A stretch of DNA of 64,000 nucleotides from Pelomonas sp. SE-A7 (GTDB lineage Bacteria; Pseudomonadota; Gammaproteobacteria; Burkholderiales; Burkholderiaceae_C), in assembly GCF_030345705.1 (NCBI RefSeq), contig NZ_JAUASW010000002.1, positions 744,001-808,000 of the forward strand, written 5' to 3'. Each line of letters opens with the position of its first letter. Within the stretch, counting starts at the first letter, position 1. The translations under genes and the position numbers were made by a program. Shown piece after piece: positions 33,401 through 43,685 of the stretch. The notes beneath the pieces were generated by a model, which was given only the letters and a program-made list of their open reading frames with translations, searched no databases and had not been told where the DNA came from.

Positions 33401-34474
33401 TCAGGAACCGCTCTGGTACTTGCAGGGACTGGCCGTGCGCCGGGCCATGATCTTGCGGACAAACGCGCTCTGGTCCTCACCCTCGACGAAGGAAGGCGGG
33501 TTGGGATAGACCAGCTGCAGCACCGTGCCCTCCTTCAGCGCCGAAGCGGCGACCGAAGGCGCCTTGGCATCGACCACTTCCTGCGGATCGATGACGGCGA
33601 TCTTCAGCTCCGGCAATCGGCGCTTGAGCCGCTCCACCGTGCCCAGGAAGGCGGCCGAATGGAAGTTGCCGTCCAGGTGCAGGACTTTGTGGCCGGGCCT
33701 GGCCTTGATCGCCGCCGCGATGGCCTCGGCCATGGTCTCGTCGCGCGCCACCTGGGCCGCATAGCTGCGCTCGGCGCGCAGCTTGGCCGCGTCCGACATC
33801 GCGGCACCGCCGCCATGCGTGGCCGCGCCGGCCTGGAAGCGCATGTACTTGTCGCGGTAGGCACCCGGACCCAAGTCCAGCTCGCGCGCCACCCAGCTGC
33901 GCTCCTCCGGCGTGAACTTCTCCATCACCTCGGTACCCTGCTGGCCTATGCAGGAGATGGCCCAGGTCGGTGCCTCGGCCGCCACCACGGGCAGGCCGTG
34001 GTCCTTGGCGAACTGCAGCAGCGGCCGGTACGAGGGCCGGTAGTTGTCCCAGGCGCGGCCGTTCTCGACCAGGGCGTTCTCGCCGACCTTGCCGGCCAGG
34101 TAGTCGTCGACCACGCCCTGCACATCGCGCTCGAACTGTTCCATGGACAGGATCCAGGCCGGGTGGATGGCCTGCAGCGCGCGCAGCAGACGCTGCTGCT
34201 GCAGATGGACGCCGGGGTGGCGGTGGTGCTCGCCGAAGAACACGACGTCGTAGCCGGCCAGGCGCCGGGCCAGTTCGTCGGCGTCTATCAGCCGGGGCTC
34301 GGCCTTGCCACCGTCGCTCCAGACGAAGGCCGTGTCGTAGAAGTCCTGCAGCGGCTGCCTGAGCAGCAGGCGCTCGCCTTCCTTGACCAGGACCTGGGGC
34401 GGCTCGGCCGCGCCGGAAGAGGCCATCGCCAGGGCCAAGGACAGGACGGAAATCAATCGGCGGTGAATGGGCAT
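33401..34474 (-). CDS. ChaN family haem-binding-type protein
   Basis: A 357-residue exported protein. Signal peptide MPIHRRLISVLSLALAMASSGAA has no lipobox Cys, unlike lipoprotein ChaN. The ChaN/erythromycin-esterase-like core is seen in VVFFGEHHRHPGVH (about residue 75), SMEQFERDVQGVVDDYL, and HLDGNFHSAAF. ChaN in Campylobacter binds haem pairs and is iron-regulated; role here is inferred. I chose the ATG at 34474 with AAGGAAG upstream; a much longer frame upstream is the shadow of the FMN reductase gene. Only 114 bases separate it from the divergent redox cluster. Confidence 0.82.
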   Translation of the reverse strand: MPIHRRLISVLSLALAMASSGAAEPPQVLVKEGERLLLRQPLQDFYDTAFVWSDGGKAEPRLIDADELARRLAGYDVVFFGEHHRHPGVHLQQQRLLRALQAIHPAWILSMEQFERDVQGVVDDYLAGKVGENALVENGRAWDNYRPSYRPLLQFAKDHGLPVVAAEAPTWAISCIGQQGTEVMEKFTPEERSWVARELDLGPGAYRDKYMRFQAGAATHGGGAAMSDAAKLRAERSYAAQVARDETMAEAIAAAIKARPGHKVLHLDGNFHSAAFLGTVERLKRRLPELKIAVIDPQEVVDAKAPSVAASALKEGTVLQLVYPNPPSFVEGEDQSAFVRKIMARRTASPCKYQSGS

Positions 34475-34551
34475 GAAGGCTTCCTTGCACAGTTCGCCCC
34501 GGCAAGACCCTGAGGCCTGCGGGCCCAGCGATTGCAGCACAGCCACATGCT

Positions 34552-34557
34552 GATAAT
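34552..34557 (+). promoter_or_regulatory. Putative -10 element for the FMN reductase gene
   Basis: GATAAT, 31 bases before the ATG at 34589. A TTGCAG at 34532 resembles a -35 but the 14-base spacer is short. Confidence 0.35.
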
Positions 34558-34588
34558 CGACGCCAATCGCCCGAACCCGAACCGATCC

Positions 34589-35155
34589 ATGAGCCTCCAA
34601 CTGATCGCCCTGTCCGGCAGCCTGCGCGCCGCTTCCTTCAACACCGCCTTGCTGCGCGCCGCCGCCGGACTCTGCCCGGAAGGCGTCAGCCTGCAGGTCC
34701 ACACGCTGCACGGCATCCCGCTGTACGACGGCGACGTGGAAGCGCAAGGCGTGCCGGCTCCGGTCGAAGCGCTGCGTGCCGCGATCCAGGCGGCCGATGG
34801 CCTGCTGATCGGCACGCCCGAATACAACAACTCCATTCCCGGTGTCTTGAAGAACGGCCTGGACTGGCTCTCGCGCCCGCCGGCCGCCGGCAAGGCCACC
34901 TTCGCCGGCAAGCCCACGGCCATGCTGGGCGCCAGCCAGGGCGGCTTCGGCAGCCTGCAGTCGCAGGATGCGCTGCTCAGCGTGATGCGGGCCTTTGCGG
35001 TCGAGTTCTGGATGGGCGGCCGGCTGACGGTCTCGCGGGTCCAGACCCTGTTCGACGCACAGGGTCAGCTGCAGGACGAGGCGCTGCGCGAGCAGCTGCG
35101 TGGCTTCATGGCCGGCTTCGCCACCCATGTGAAGCGGGTCAAGGGAGTGGCCTGA
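34589..35155 (+). CDS. NADPH-dependent FMN reductase (chromate/quinone reductase-like)
   Basis: A 188-residue flavodoxin-fold flavoprotein. FMN contacts are LSGSLRAASFNTALL at the N-terminus, GTPEYNNSIPGVLKNGLDW near residue 75 and ASQGGFGSLQSQ near 110. The family reduces quinones, chromate or azo dyes with NADPH. Its stop overlaps the start of a pirin gene (TGATG), and together with a second pirin and azoR this forms a redox-stress-like cluster. Start is the ATG at 34589; the frame is open 19 codons upstream without a better site. Confidence 0.9.
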   Translation: MSLQLIALSGSLRAASFNTALLRAAAGLCPEGVSLQVHTLHGIPLYDGDVEAQGVPAPVEALRAAIQAADGLLIGTPEYNNSIPGVLKNGLDWLSRPPAAGKATFAGKPTAMLGASQGGFGSLQSQDALLSVMRAFAVEFWMGGRLTVSRVQTLFDAQGQLQDEALREQLRGFMAGFATHVKRVKGVA

Positions 35156-36060
35156 TGGCCCAGCTCGAACTGCTGGACGCGCACCAGAGCCAGGTCGGCG
35201 GCCTGCCAATACGCCGCGCCCTGCCGCATCCGGGCCGGCGCCGCGTCGGGGCCTGGTGCTTCCTGGACCATGCAGGCCCGGCCCACCTGCATCCGCCCGG
35301 CATGCGCGTGGGCCCGCATCCGCATACCGGGCTGCAGACCTTCAGCTGGCTGATCGAGGGCGAGATCCTGCATCGCGACAGCCTGGGTAGCGAGCAGGTG
35401 CTGCGCCCCGGCCAGGTCAATCTGATGACGGCCGGTCGCGGCATCTGCCATTCGGAGGAATCGCTGTCCGACCGGCTGCAGCTGGCCCAGCTGTGGATCG
35501 CCCTGCCCGAGTCGCAGCGTCATTGCGCACCGGCCTTCGAGCATTTCCCGCGCTTGCCGCAATGGAGCGACGGCGGCTTCCACCTGACCCTGCTGGTCGG
35601 CAGCCTGGACAGTGCCCACGAGGGCCACCAGCAGTCGCCCGTGCCCAGCCACACGCCGCTGCTGGGCGTGGACCTGGCCTGCTCGGCCGCCTCGCGCCTG
35701 ATGCTGCCGCTGACCCGCAGCCATGAGCATGGGCTGATGGTGCTGGAGGGCGAGCTGGAGATCCAGGTCGATGGCCAGGAAGAGCGGCTCCAGCCCGGCC
35801 GCCTGCTCTATGTGCCGGTCGGTGCCAAGCAGCTGCTGATACGCAGCGAGGGCCGGGCCCGGCTGCTGCTGCTGGGGGGCGAGCCGCTGGATGAGCAGAT
35901 CCTGTTGTGGTGGAACTTCGTAGGCCGCACGCAGGACGAGATCCGCCAGTGGTCGGAGCAATGGAATGCCGGCACCGGGCCTTTCGGCGCGGTGCACGGC
36001 TATGAGGGCGAGCGACTGCTGGCCCCGGATGCCAGCGCGCTGAAGATGCGCGCCAGCTGA
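35155..36060 (+). CDS. Pirin family bicupin protein (first copy)
   Basis: A 301-residue bicupin. The metal site of the N-terminal cupin is visible in VGPHPHTGLQTFSWLIEG and GRGICHSEES, giving the two His plus His/Glu set used by pirin for iron. The C-terminal cupin (LPLTRSHEHGLMVLEGELEI, PVGAKQLLI) is complete. Some bacterial pirins have quercetinase activity; others are regulatory, so the role is open. It overlaps the FMN reductase stop by one base and is convergent with the second pirin, only seven bases apart. Confidence 0.9.
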   Translation: MAQLELLDAHQSQVGGLPIRRALPHPGRRRVGAWCFLDHAGPAHLHPPGMRVGPHPHTGLQTFSWLIEGEILHRDSLGSEQVLRPGQVNLMTAGRGICHSEESLSDRLQLAQLWIALPESQRHCAPAFEHFPRLPQWSDGGFHLTLLVGSLDSAHEGHQQSPVPSHTPLLGVDLACSAASRLMLPLTRSHEHGLMVLEGELEIQVDGQEERLQPGRLLYVPVGAKQLLIRSEGRARLLLLGGEPLDEQILLWWNFVGRTQDEIRQWSEQWNAGTGPFGAVHGYEGERLLAPDASALKMRAS

Positions 36061-36067
36061 AGCCGGC

Positions 36068-36925
36068 TCAGGCCAGCCGGCCTTCCTGGAAGTCGCGCAC
36101 CGCCTGGAACAGCTCGGCCTGCGTGTTCATCACGAAGGGGCCGTACTGGGCGATGGGCTCGTTCAGCGGCTGGCCCGCGATCAGGATCACGCGCGCACCC
36201 TCGCTGCCGGCTTGCAGCACCACGCCGTCGCTGCCCGCCTTGTTGGCCAGGATGGCCATGCGCTGCTGCGGCACCTGGGTCTCGACTATGCTGACCTCAC
36301 CGCGGTAGACATAGACGAAGGCGTTGTGCGCCGTCGGCAGCACCTGCTCGAAGCGGGCGCCGGCCGGCAGGTGCAGGTCCAGGTACAGCGGTGCGGTGTG
36401 CTCGCGCTGCACCGCACCGGCCAGGCCATGGCTTTCGCCGGCGATCACGCGCAGGGTCACGCCCTCGGCCGTCGTGGTCTCGGGGATCTCGCCGGTCGGG
36501 ATGTCGCGGTACCAGGGCTCGCGCATCTTGTCCTTGCCCGGCAGGTTGAGCCAGAGCTGGAAGCCTTCCATGCGGCCTTGCTGCTGCTCGGGCAGCTCGG
36601 AATGGATCACGCCGCGGCCGGCCGTCATCCACTGCACGCCGCCCGGGCCCAGCAGGCCTTCGTTGCCGGCCGAGTCGCGGTGGCGCATGCGGCCCTCGAG
36701 CATGTAGGTCACGGTCTCGAAGCCGCGGTGCGGATGGTCGGGGAAGCCGGCGATGTAGTCGTCGGCCTGGTCCGAGCCGAAGGCATCCAGCATCAGGAAG
36801 GGATCCAGACGCCGCTGCAGCTGATGGGTCAGCACCCGGGTCAGCTTGACACCGGCGCCATCGCTGGTGGGCTGGCCCGCGATCAGGCGCTCCACGGGGC
36901 GGGCTTGGGTGACGGTGGCAGTCAT
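36068..36925 (-). CDS. Pirin family bicupin protein (second copy)
   Basis: A 285-residue pirin closer to the classic family: GFPDHPHRGFETVTYMLEG and GRGVIHSELPE supply the conserved His, His, His, Glu metal site, and HTAPLYLDLHLPAG lies in the second cupin. It ends with NTQAELFQAVRDFQEGRL, the usual pirin tail. AAGGAG lies five bases before ATG 36925. It is only distantly similar to the neighbouring pirin, so they are not a recent duplication. It probably shares a transcript with azoR, 31 bases upstream. Confidence 0.92.
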   Translation of the reverse strand: MTATVTQARPVERLIAGQPTSDGAGVKLTRVLTHQLQRRLDPFLMLDAFGSDQADDYIAGFPDHPHRGFETVTYMLEGRMRHRDSAGNEGLLGPGGVQWMTAGRGVIHSELPEQQQGRMEGFQLWLNLPGKDKMREPWYRDIPTGEIPETTTAEGVTLRVIAGESHGLAGAVQREHTAPLYLDLHLPAGARFEQVLPTAHNAFVYVYRGEVSIVETQVPQQRMAILANKAGSDGVVLQAGSEGARVILIAGQPLNEPIAQYGPFVMNTQAELFQAVRDFQEGRLA

Positions 36926-36956
36926 GGTCGGATCTCCTTCTTGCTTCAATGCAGGA

Positions 36957-37580
36957 TTAGACAGTGGCGGTTTCGGTGATGGCGGCGATCTGCGCACGGG
37001 CGGCGGCCACGCCGGCGGCTTCGGCTTCCGGGCCCATGTTCAGGCCTTCGGCGAACACGAATTCCACGTCGGTGATGCCCAGGAAGGCCAGCACCGTGCG
37101 CAGATAGGGCGTCACGCCGTCGGTCGGCAGGTCGCGGTGCACGCCGCCGCGGGTGGTCACCACATAGGCCTTCTTGTTCTTCAAGAGGCCGACCGGACCG
37201 GTGGCGGTGTAGCTGAAGGTGACGCCGGCGCGGGCAATCGCGTCGATCCAGTTCTTCAGCTGCGAGCTGACGCCGAAATTGATCATCGGCGCGCCAATGA
37301 CGATGGCGTCGGCCGCCTGCACTTCGGCGATCAGCGCGTCGTTCAGGGCCACGCGGGCCTGCTGCTCGGGGCTGCGGGCGTCAAGCGGGGTGAACAGGGC
37401 GCCCAGGGCGGCCTCGTCCATGGCGGGCAGCGGCGTGGCGGCCAGTTCGTGGACCGTCAGCGAGCCCTGGCCGTCGCGGGCCTTCAGGGCGGCCGTCAGT
37501 TCATCGGCCAGGCGGGTCGACCAGGAACCCTGTCCGTCTTGCACGCGGCGGGCGCTGGAGTTGATTTGCAGGATGTTCAT
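36957..37580 (-). CDS. azoR: FMN-dependent NADH-azoreductase AzoR
   Basis: A 207-residue flavodoxin-fold quinone/azo reductase. It starts MNILQINSSARR, includes GSWSTRLADE for FMN phosphate binding, the conserved APMINFGVSSQLKNWIDAI near residue 95 and GVTFSYTATGPVGLLKNKKA. The enzyme reduces quinones and azo compounds by two electrons and protects against thiol stress. Divergent from a LysR regulator with a palindrome in the 192-base gap, which suggests direct control by that regulator. GGAG precedes the ATG by six bases. Confidence 0.92.
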   Translation of the reverse strand: MNILQINSSARRVQDGQGSWSTRLADELTAALKARDGQGSLTVHELAATPLPAMDEAALGALFTPLDARSPEQQARVALNDALIAEVQAADAIVIGAPMINFGVSSQLKNWIDAIARAGVTFSYTATGPVGLLKNKKAYVVTTRGGVHRDLPTDGVTPYLRTVLAFLGITDVEFVFAEGLNMGPEAEAAGVAAARAQIAAITETATV

Positions 37581-37677
37581 GTGGTGCTCCGGTTGGGGGT
37601 ATTCGTCATTCAACTTGACGATGGAGCAACTTTATTGGGAGCATTGGTGGGACAGAAGACGTTGAAATGCATTTGAC

Positions 37678-37695
37678 TGTTCCATAGGTAGAACA
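37678..37695. promoter_or_regulatory. Candidate LysR operator between azoR and its divergent regulator
   Basis: TGTTC, eight bases, GAACA: a perfect interrupted palindrome in the azoR/lysR gap, 98 bases from azoR and 78 from lysR. LysR-type sites are often T-N11-A palindromes, so this is a reasonable binding site. It overlaps TTGACT (37673-37678), a possible -35 of the regulator gene, which would fit autorepression. Confidence 0.5.
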
Positions 37696-37772
37696 ATGAA
37701 CGAAGCGCCGGACCGCCCCAAGCAAGTTCGCTCCCGCCTGGCGGGACAGGCCGCAGGCCGAAGGGTGCCCCA

Positions 37773-38690
37773 ATGAGCCTTGATGCCGATGACCTGCTGC
37801 TATTTGCCAGGGTGATGGAGGCCGGCAGCTTCAGCCGCGCCGCCGAGCGGGTGCAGCTGCCCAAATCCACCGTTTCGCGCCGCATCGCGGCGCTGGAGCA
37901 GCGCCTGGGCGAGAAGCTGCTGCAGCGCAGCACCCGCCGCCTGGTGCTGACCGATTTCGGCCAAGGGGTGCTGGAGCATGCGCGGGCGCTGGCAGCCGAG
38001 GTCGATGGCGCCCTGGCCCTGGCCCTGCACCGCCAGAGCAAGCCCACCGGGCGGCTCAGGGTCAGCATGCCGGCCGACATGGCCCAGCAGGTGCTGCGCC
38101 AGATGCTGATCCGCTTCACGCTGGACTATCCCGAGGTGCAGCTGGAGCTGGACCTGTCGCCGCGCCGGGTCGACCTGATTGCCGAGGGCTTCGACCTGGC
38201 CGTGCGCATGGGCAGCCTGGATGCCGACAGCCAGCTCGCCGCGCGACGCATGACGACCCTGAGCGTGGGCCTCTATGCCTCGCCCGACTACCTGCAGCGC
38301 CATGGCCATCCGCTGCGGCCCGAGGCGCTGGAGAGCATGCACGGCCTGATGATCCTCAGCCGCCATGGCGAGGCCGTGCCCTGGAAGCTGCGCCGCAGCG
38401 AGCCCGAACTCGAGGAACTGCAGGCGTTGCCGGCCCAGCGAACGCTGATCAACGCACCGGATTCACTGCTGCTGCTGGCCTGCGCCGGTGTCGGCATCAC
38501 AGCCGTGGGCGACCACTACGCCCGCGAGTACGTCGAACGCGGCGAACTGGTGCGCGTGCTGCCGACCTGGTGCCTGCCGCCAGTGGAATGCTGGGCCGTG
38601 TTCCCCGAGCGCAAGCTGATGCCGCTGCGCACGCGGGTGTTCCTCGAAGCGATGGCGCTGACGCTGTCGCGCTGCCCGGCTGCGGCCTGA
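37773..38690 (+). CDS. LysR family transcriptional regulator
   Basis: A 305-residue regulator with an N-terminal winged HTH (residues 1-60: LLLFARVMEAGSFSRAAERV, PKSTVSRRIAALEQRLGEKLL) and a type 2 periplasmic-binding-like effector domain (RLRVSMPADMAQQVL through the C-terminus). It belongs to the large subgroup often found beside quinone or azo reductase genes. AAGGG lies seven bases before the ATG. Divergent position and the palindrome in the gap suggest it controls azoR and the second pirin. Confidence 0.9.
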   Translation: MSLDADDLLLFARVMEAGSFSRAAERVQLPKSTVSRRIAALEQRLGEKLLQRSTRRLVLTDFGQGVLEHARALAAEVDGALALALHRQSKPTGRLRVSMPADMAQQVLRQMLIRFTLDYPEVQLELDLSPRRVDLIAEGFDLAVRMGSLDADSQLAARRMTTLSVGLYASPDYLQRHGHPLRPEALESMHGLMILSRHGEAVPWKLRRSEPELEELQALPAQRTLINAPDSLLLLACAGVGITAVGDHYAREYVERGELVRVLPTWCLPPVECWAVFPERKLMPLRTRVFLEAMALTLSRCPAAA

Positions 38691-38709
38691 GCTGCGGTCT
38701 TGGCTGCGG

Positions 38710-39396
38710 CTATTGAGCCGTACTGAAGCCGATCTCGACCGTGGCCTCGCGGGCCGCCGGAATCGGCGCAAAGCGCCATTGGTTCACCGCTTCCAGCGCG
38801 GCGCTGGAGAGCTTGCGGTGCGAGGTCTTCAGCACTTCCAGATTGCTGACCGTGCCATTGGGCTGGACCATGAAGCGCACCAGCACCGCACCGCTGCTGA
38901 CGGTGCTCATCAGCTGGCGCGGGAACTCCGGCTCCACGCGGTGGACCAGGCGCAGGTCGGCTTCGACGACCGGCGCGGGTTCGGGTTCTGGAGCCGGCGG
39001 AGGCTCGGAGCGCGCGACGATGGCGGCCGGCGCGGGCGGAGCAGCCGTCTCGGGCACGCGGCTCGCTGAACTCATCGAGGTATCGGCCACGGCCAGCAGG
39101 GTCGGCGGCGTTTCGGCGGGGGCCGCGTCGGCCTGGATCTTGGGCGCAAGGGCCGGCTTGGGCGCAGCGACGGCGGCAGTCCTGACCGGGGCCGGCTTGG
39201 GGGCCGCGGCCACCGGCTTGGGCGCCGGCTTGTCGGCGCTCAGGCGTATCCAGTGGAAGACCTTGTCGGCATCGCGCTGGGCCCGCTCGGCCGGCGTCAG
39301 GGCCGGCTTGGAAGCGGCGGCCGCTGGCGGCGTCTGCGACCAGGCCGGCAGGGCGCAGGCCAGCATCATGGCAGTTAGCAGTCGATGATGTTTCAA
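38710..39396 (-). CDS. TonB family energy-transducer-like protein
   Basis: A 228-residue protein with a cleavable signal (MKHHRLLTAMMLACALPAWSQ), a long Pro/Ala/Lys linker (residues about 45-140) and a C-terminal TonB domain: LVHRVEPEFPRQLM, GAVLVRFMVQPNGTV, ALEAVNQWRFAP. True TonB keeps an uncleaved N-terminal anchor with a SxxxH motif; here export looks cleavable, so energy transduction is uncertain. No ATG fits the signal; the start is TTG at 39394-39396 after GGGGAGGG. The next in-frame ATG would cut into the signal. Confidence 0.78.
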   Translation of the reverse strand: MKHHRLLTAMMLACALPAWSQTPPAAAASKPALTPAERAQRDADKVFHWIRLSADKPAPKPVAAAPKPAPVRTAAVAAPKPALAPKIQADAAPAETPPTLLAVADTSMSSASRVPETAAPPAPAAIVARSEPPPAPEPEPAPVVEADLRLVHRVEPEFPRQLMSTVSSGAVLVRFMVQPNGTVSNLEVLKTSHRKLSSAALEAVNQWRFAPIPAAREATVEIGFSTAQ

Positions 39397-39513
39397 GCGG
39401 CCCTCCCCTGACCTGGCGGTGCGCACCGATTCTGGGCAGGCCACCCAAAGGTCATGCGCGGGTTTGTCCCGAGGCTTGGCGCGCATCCGTGAAGTCCTGC
39501 GCGGACCGCTGGC

Positions 39514-39519
39514 TATACT
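39514..39519 (+). promoter_or_regulatory. Putative -10 of the thiamine operon promoter
   Basis: TATACT lies 9 bases before the start of the TPP riboswitch, the expected distance for a transcript beginning at the aptamer. A matching -35 is not clear. Confidence 0.5.
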
Positions 39520-39527
39520 GGCCGCTC

Positions 39528-39636
39528 GCTCCGGGGTGCCCTGCCGGTTTCAATCTGAAACCGGCGTCGGGCTGAGATGTGGCCAAAGCCATGGACCCGC
39601 TGAACTTGATCCGGCCCGTACCGGCGTAAGAAGAGC
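39528..39636 (+). promoter_or_regulatory. TPP riboswitch (THI element)
   Basis: Thiamine pyrophosphate aptamer ahead of thiC. The conserved blocks occur in order: CGGGGTGCC, GGCTGAGATG, GGACCCGCTGAACTTGATCCGG, and CCGGCGTAAGAAGAGC. GCTC at 39528 can close P1 with GAGC at 39633. An added perfect 9-bp hairpin (GCCGGTTTC/GAAACCGGC, 39543-39565) forms the variable P3a arm. This fills most of the 357-base gap between the TonB-like gene and thiC. Confidence 0.95.
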
Positions 39637-39719
39637 CTGCCATCCGTCTGCCTCACGGCCCTCAGCCGTGCTGCGTCGCTCGCCGGGCCCTGAACCGCCC
39701 GCACCACCGGCTCCAGGCC

Positions 39720-39749
39720 GGCCTCCGGAGATTGACCATCCACCGGAGG
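39720..39749 (+). promoter_or_regulatory. Hairpin masking the thiC ribosome binding site
   Basis: CCTCCGG (39722-39728) is exactly complementary to CCGGAGG (39743-39749), which contains the thiC Shine-Dalgarno GGAGG five bases before the ATG. The stem would hide the site, so the riboswitch probably acts on translation. No T-run terminator is seen between aptamer and gene. Confidence 0.6.
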
Positions 39750-39753
39750 AGCC

Positions 39754-41621
<1,868 letters not shown>

Positions 41622-41622
<1 letters not shown>

Positions 41623-42656
41623 TGGCCCGCATCGCCATTGCCGGCGCCGGCCTGGCCGGACGCCTGTTCGCCTGGGCCCTGGTCCGGGCCGGGCACGAGG
41701 TCGAGGTGTTCGACCCTTCGCCCGGTCCCGCGCCCGAGGGGGTTCCGCGCGCGGCCGGCTTCAGCGCGGCCGGGCTGCTGAGTCCGCTGGCCGAGCAGGA
41801 CAGCGGCGCCGATGCCGACATGGTCGCAGCGGGCTGGCGCTCGCTGCAGCTTTGGCCGCGCATCTGCGCAGCGCTGCCCTTGCCGGTCCGCATGCGCCGC
41901 GAAGGCAGCCTGCTGCTGGCCCACCGCGAGGACCTGGGCGCGGCCCAGCGCATGCTCCAGCATGTGGCCAGTGCCAGGCCGCTGGACGAGGCCACGCTGC
42001 GCGAGCTGGAACCCGCGCTGGTCCCGGGGCTGCGGGCCTGGCGACTCGAAGGCGAAGGCTTCATCGATGCGCCCGCCGCGATGACGGCCCTGCACCAGGG
42101 CGCCGCCGCAGCTCGCTGGCAATGGGGCCAGGCCGTGAGCGAGATCGGCCCGGGCCGGCTGCGGCTGGCCGACGGCCGCCGCATCGAGGCCGACTGGGCC
42201 ATCGACTGCCGCGGCCTCGGGGCCCGCCCGGCCCTGCCGCTGCGCGGTGTCCGTGGCGAGATCCTGACCCTGGAATTGAGCGGCCATGGCCTGCGCCGAC
42301 CGCTGCGCCTGCTGCATCCGCGGCACCGGCTCTACCTGGTGCCGCGCAGCGAATCCACGCTGATCCTGGGCGCCTCCGAGATCGAGAGCGAGGACCTCAG
42401 CCCGGTCAGCCTGCGCAGTGCCGTCGAACTGATGGCGGCAGCCCACAGCGTGATGCCGACGCTCGCCGAAGCCCGTATCCATCGGATGGAGGTCAATTTG
42501 CGCCCTGCCTTGCCGGATCATCGACCCGCGCTAAACTCCGCCCCCGGTCAGTTGAACATCAACGGCCTGTACCGCCATGGATTCCTATTGGGACCGGCGC
42601 TGGTGCAAGAGCTGCTCGTCAGAAGTGGGCTCGGCACCTTGGAGGAGGAAAGATGA
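41622..42656 (+). CDS. thiO: Glycine oxidase-like ThiO
   Basis: A 344-residue FAD-dependent D-amino acid oxidase-fold protein. FAD binding is seen in IAIAGAGLAGRLFAWAL, then RRPLRLLHPRHRLYLVPR-like segments with TLILGASEIESED, and the C-terminal GLYRHGFLLGPAL. In thiamine synthesis ThiO oxidises glycine to dehydroglycine for thiazole formation. Overlaps thiC by one base and thiS by four (ATGA). Similarity to other DAAO-fold enzymes is general; operon position makes ThiO the best reading. Confidence 0.9.
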
Positions 42657-42877
42657 GGAAGAGCACCGAGGAGCTCATCGAGATTCGTCTCGATGAGGCG
42701 CCGCTGCGCCTGGGCGCCGGCACCACCCTGGCCACGCTGCTTGAGCAGCTGGGCCGCAACCCCATGGCCGTGGCCACCGCCCACAACGGCCAATTCATCC
42801 CGCGCGACGCCCGCCATCACACGGTGCTGCGCCAGGGGGACCAGGTCCTGCTGTTCAGCGCCATCACCGGGGGCTGA
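42653..42877 (+). CDS. thiS: Sulfur carrier protein ThiS
   Basis: A 74-residue ubiquitin-like carrier ending in the required Gly-Gly (FSAITGG), which is activated and thiocarboxylated to donate sulfur to ThiG. Core features TTLATLLEQLG and ATAHNGQFIPR match the family. A GGAGGAG site lies just before the ATG inside the end of thiO. One base separates its stop from thiG. No thiF is in the window, so adenylation must come from elsewhere. Confidence 0.95.
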   Translation: MRKSTEELIEIRLDEAPLRLGAGTTLATLLEQLGRNPMAVATAHNGQFIPRDARHHTVLRQGDQVLLFSAITGG

Positions 42878-42878
42878 C

Positions 42879-43685
42879 ATGGCCGAGGACGATTTCTTCC
42901 GGATTGCCGGCGTGCCCCTGGCCAGCCGGCTGCTGCTCGGCACGGCGGGCTATCCCAGCCCGGCGGTGCTGACCCAGGCCATCCAGGCCTCGGGCACGCA
43001 GGTCATCACGCTGGGCCTCAAGCGCACGCTGCAAGGCGGCGACAACGGCTTCGTCAAACTGGCCCTGGAGGCCGCCCAGGCCCAGGGCGCCCGCTTGCTG
43101 CCCAATACCGCCGGCTGCCACACGGCCCACGAGGCGGTACAGCTGGCCCGCATGGCGCGTGAGCTCTATGGCACGGACTGGATCAAGCTCGAGGTCGTGG
43201 GCGATGCCCACACGCTGCAGCCCGACCCCTTCGAGCTGCTGGCCGCCGCCACCGAGCTCGTGCGGCAGGGCTTCACCGTGCTGCCCTACTGCACCGAGGA
43301 CCTGGTGTTGTGCCGCCGCCTGCTCGATGCCGGCTGCGCGGTGCTGATGCCCTGGGGCGCGCCGATTGGCTCGGGCCAGGGCCTGGTCCATCTCGCCGGG
43401 CTGCGCACACTGCGCGAGCGGCTGCCGGACGCTACGCTGATCATCGACGCCGGCCTGGGCGCGCCTTCGCAGGCGGCCCGGGCGCTGGAGCTGGGCTTCG
43501 ACGCCGTGCTGCTGAACAGCGCCGTGGCCCAGGCCCGCGACCCGGTCGCCATGGCAGCCGCCTTCGGCGAGGCCGTGCGTGCGGGACGAACCGCCTGGCG
43601 GGCCGGCCTGATGGCACCGCAGGACTTTGCCCGCGCCTCGACGCCGGTCAGCGGCCATGCCTTCCTGCTCGGGGACCAGCCATGA
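42879..43685 (+). CDS. thiG: Thiazole synthase ThiG
   Basis: A 268-residue TIM-barrel enzyme assembling the thiazole phosphate from deoxyxylulose phosphate, dehydroglycine and ThiS thiocarboxylate. Visible motifs: SRLLLGTAGYPSP, a catalytic Lys region WIKLEVVGDAHTLQPDP, VLPYCTEDLVLCRRL, MPWGAPIGSGQGL and DAGLGAPSQAA. The stop overlaps the thiD-thiE start by four bases (ATGA). Confidence 0.96.
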   Translation: MAEDDFFRIAGVPLASRLLLGTAGYPSPAVLTQAIQASGTQVITLGLKRTLQGGDNGFVKLALEAAQAQGARLLPNTAGCHTAHEAVQLARMARELYGTDWIKLEVVGDAHTLQPDPFELLAAATELVRQGFTVLPYCTEDLVLCRRLLDAGCAVLMPWGAPIGSGQGLVHLAGLRTLRERLPDATLIIDAGLGAPSQAARALELGFDAVLLNSAVAQARDPVAMAAAFGEAVRAGRTAWRAGLMAPQDFARASTPVSGHAFLLGDQP

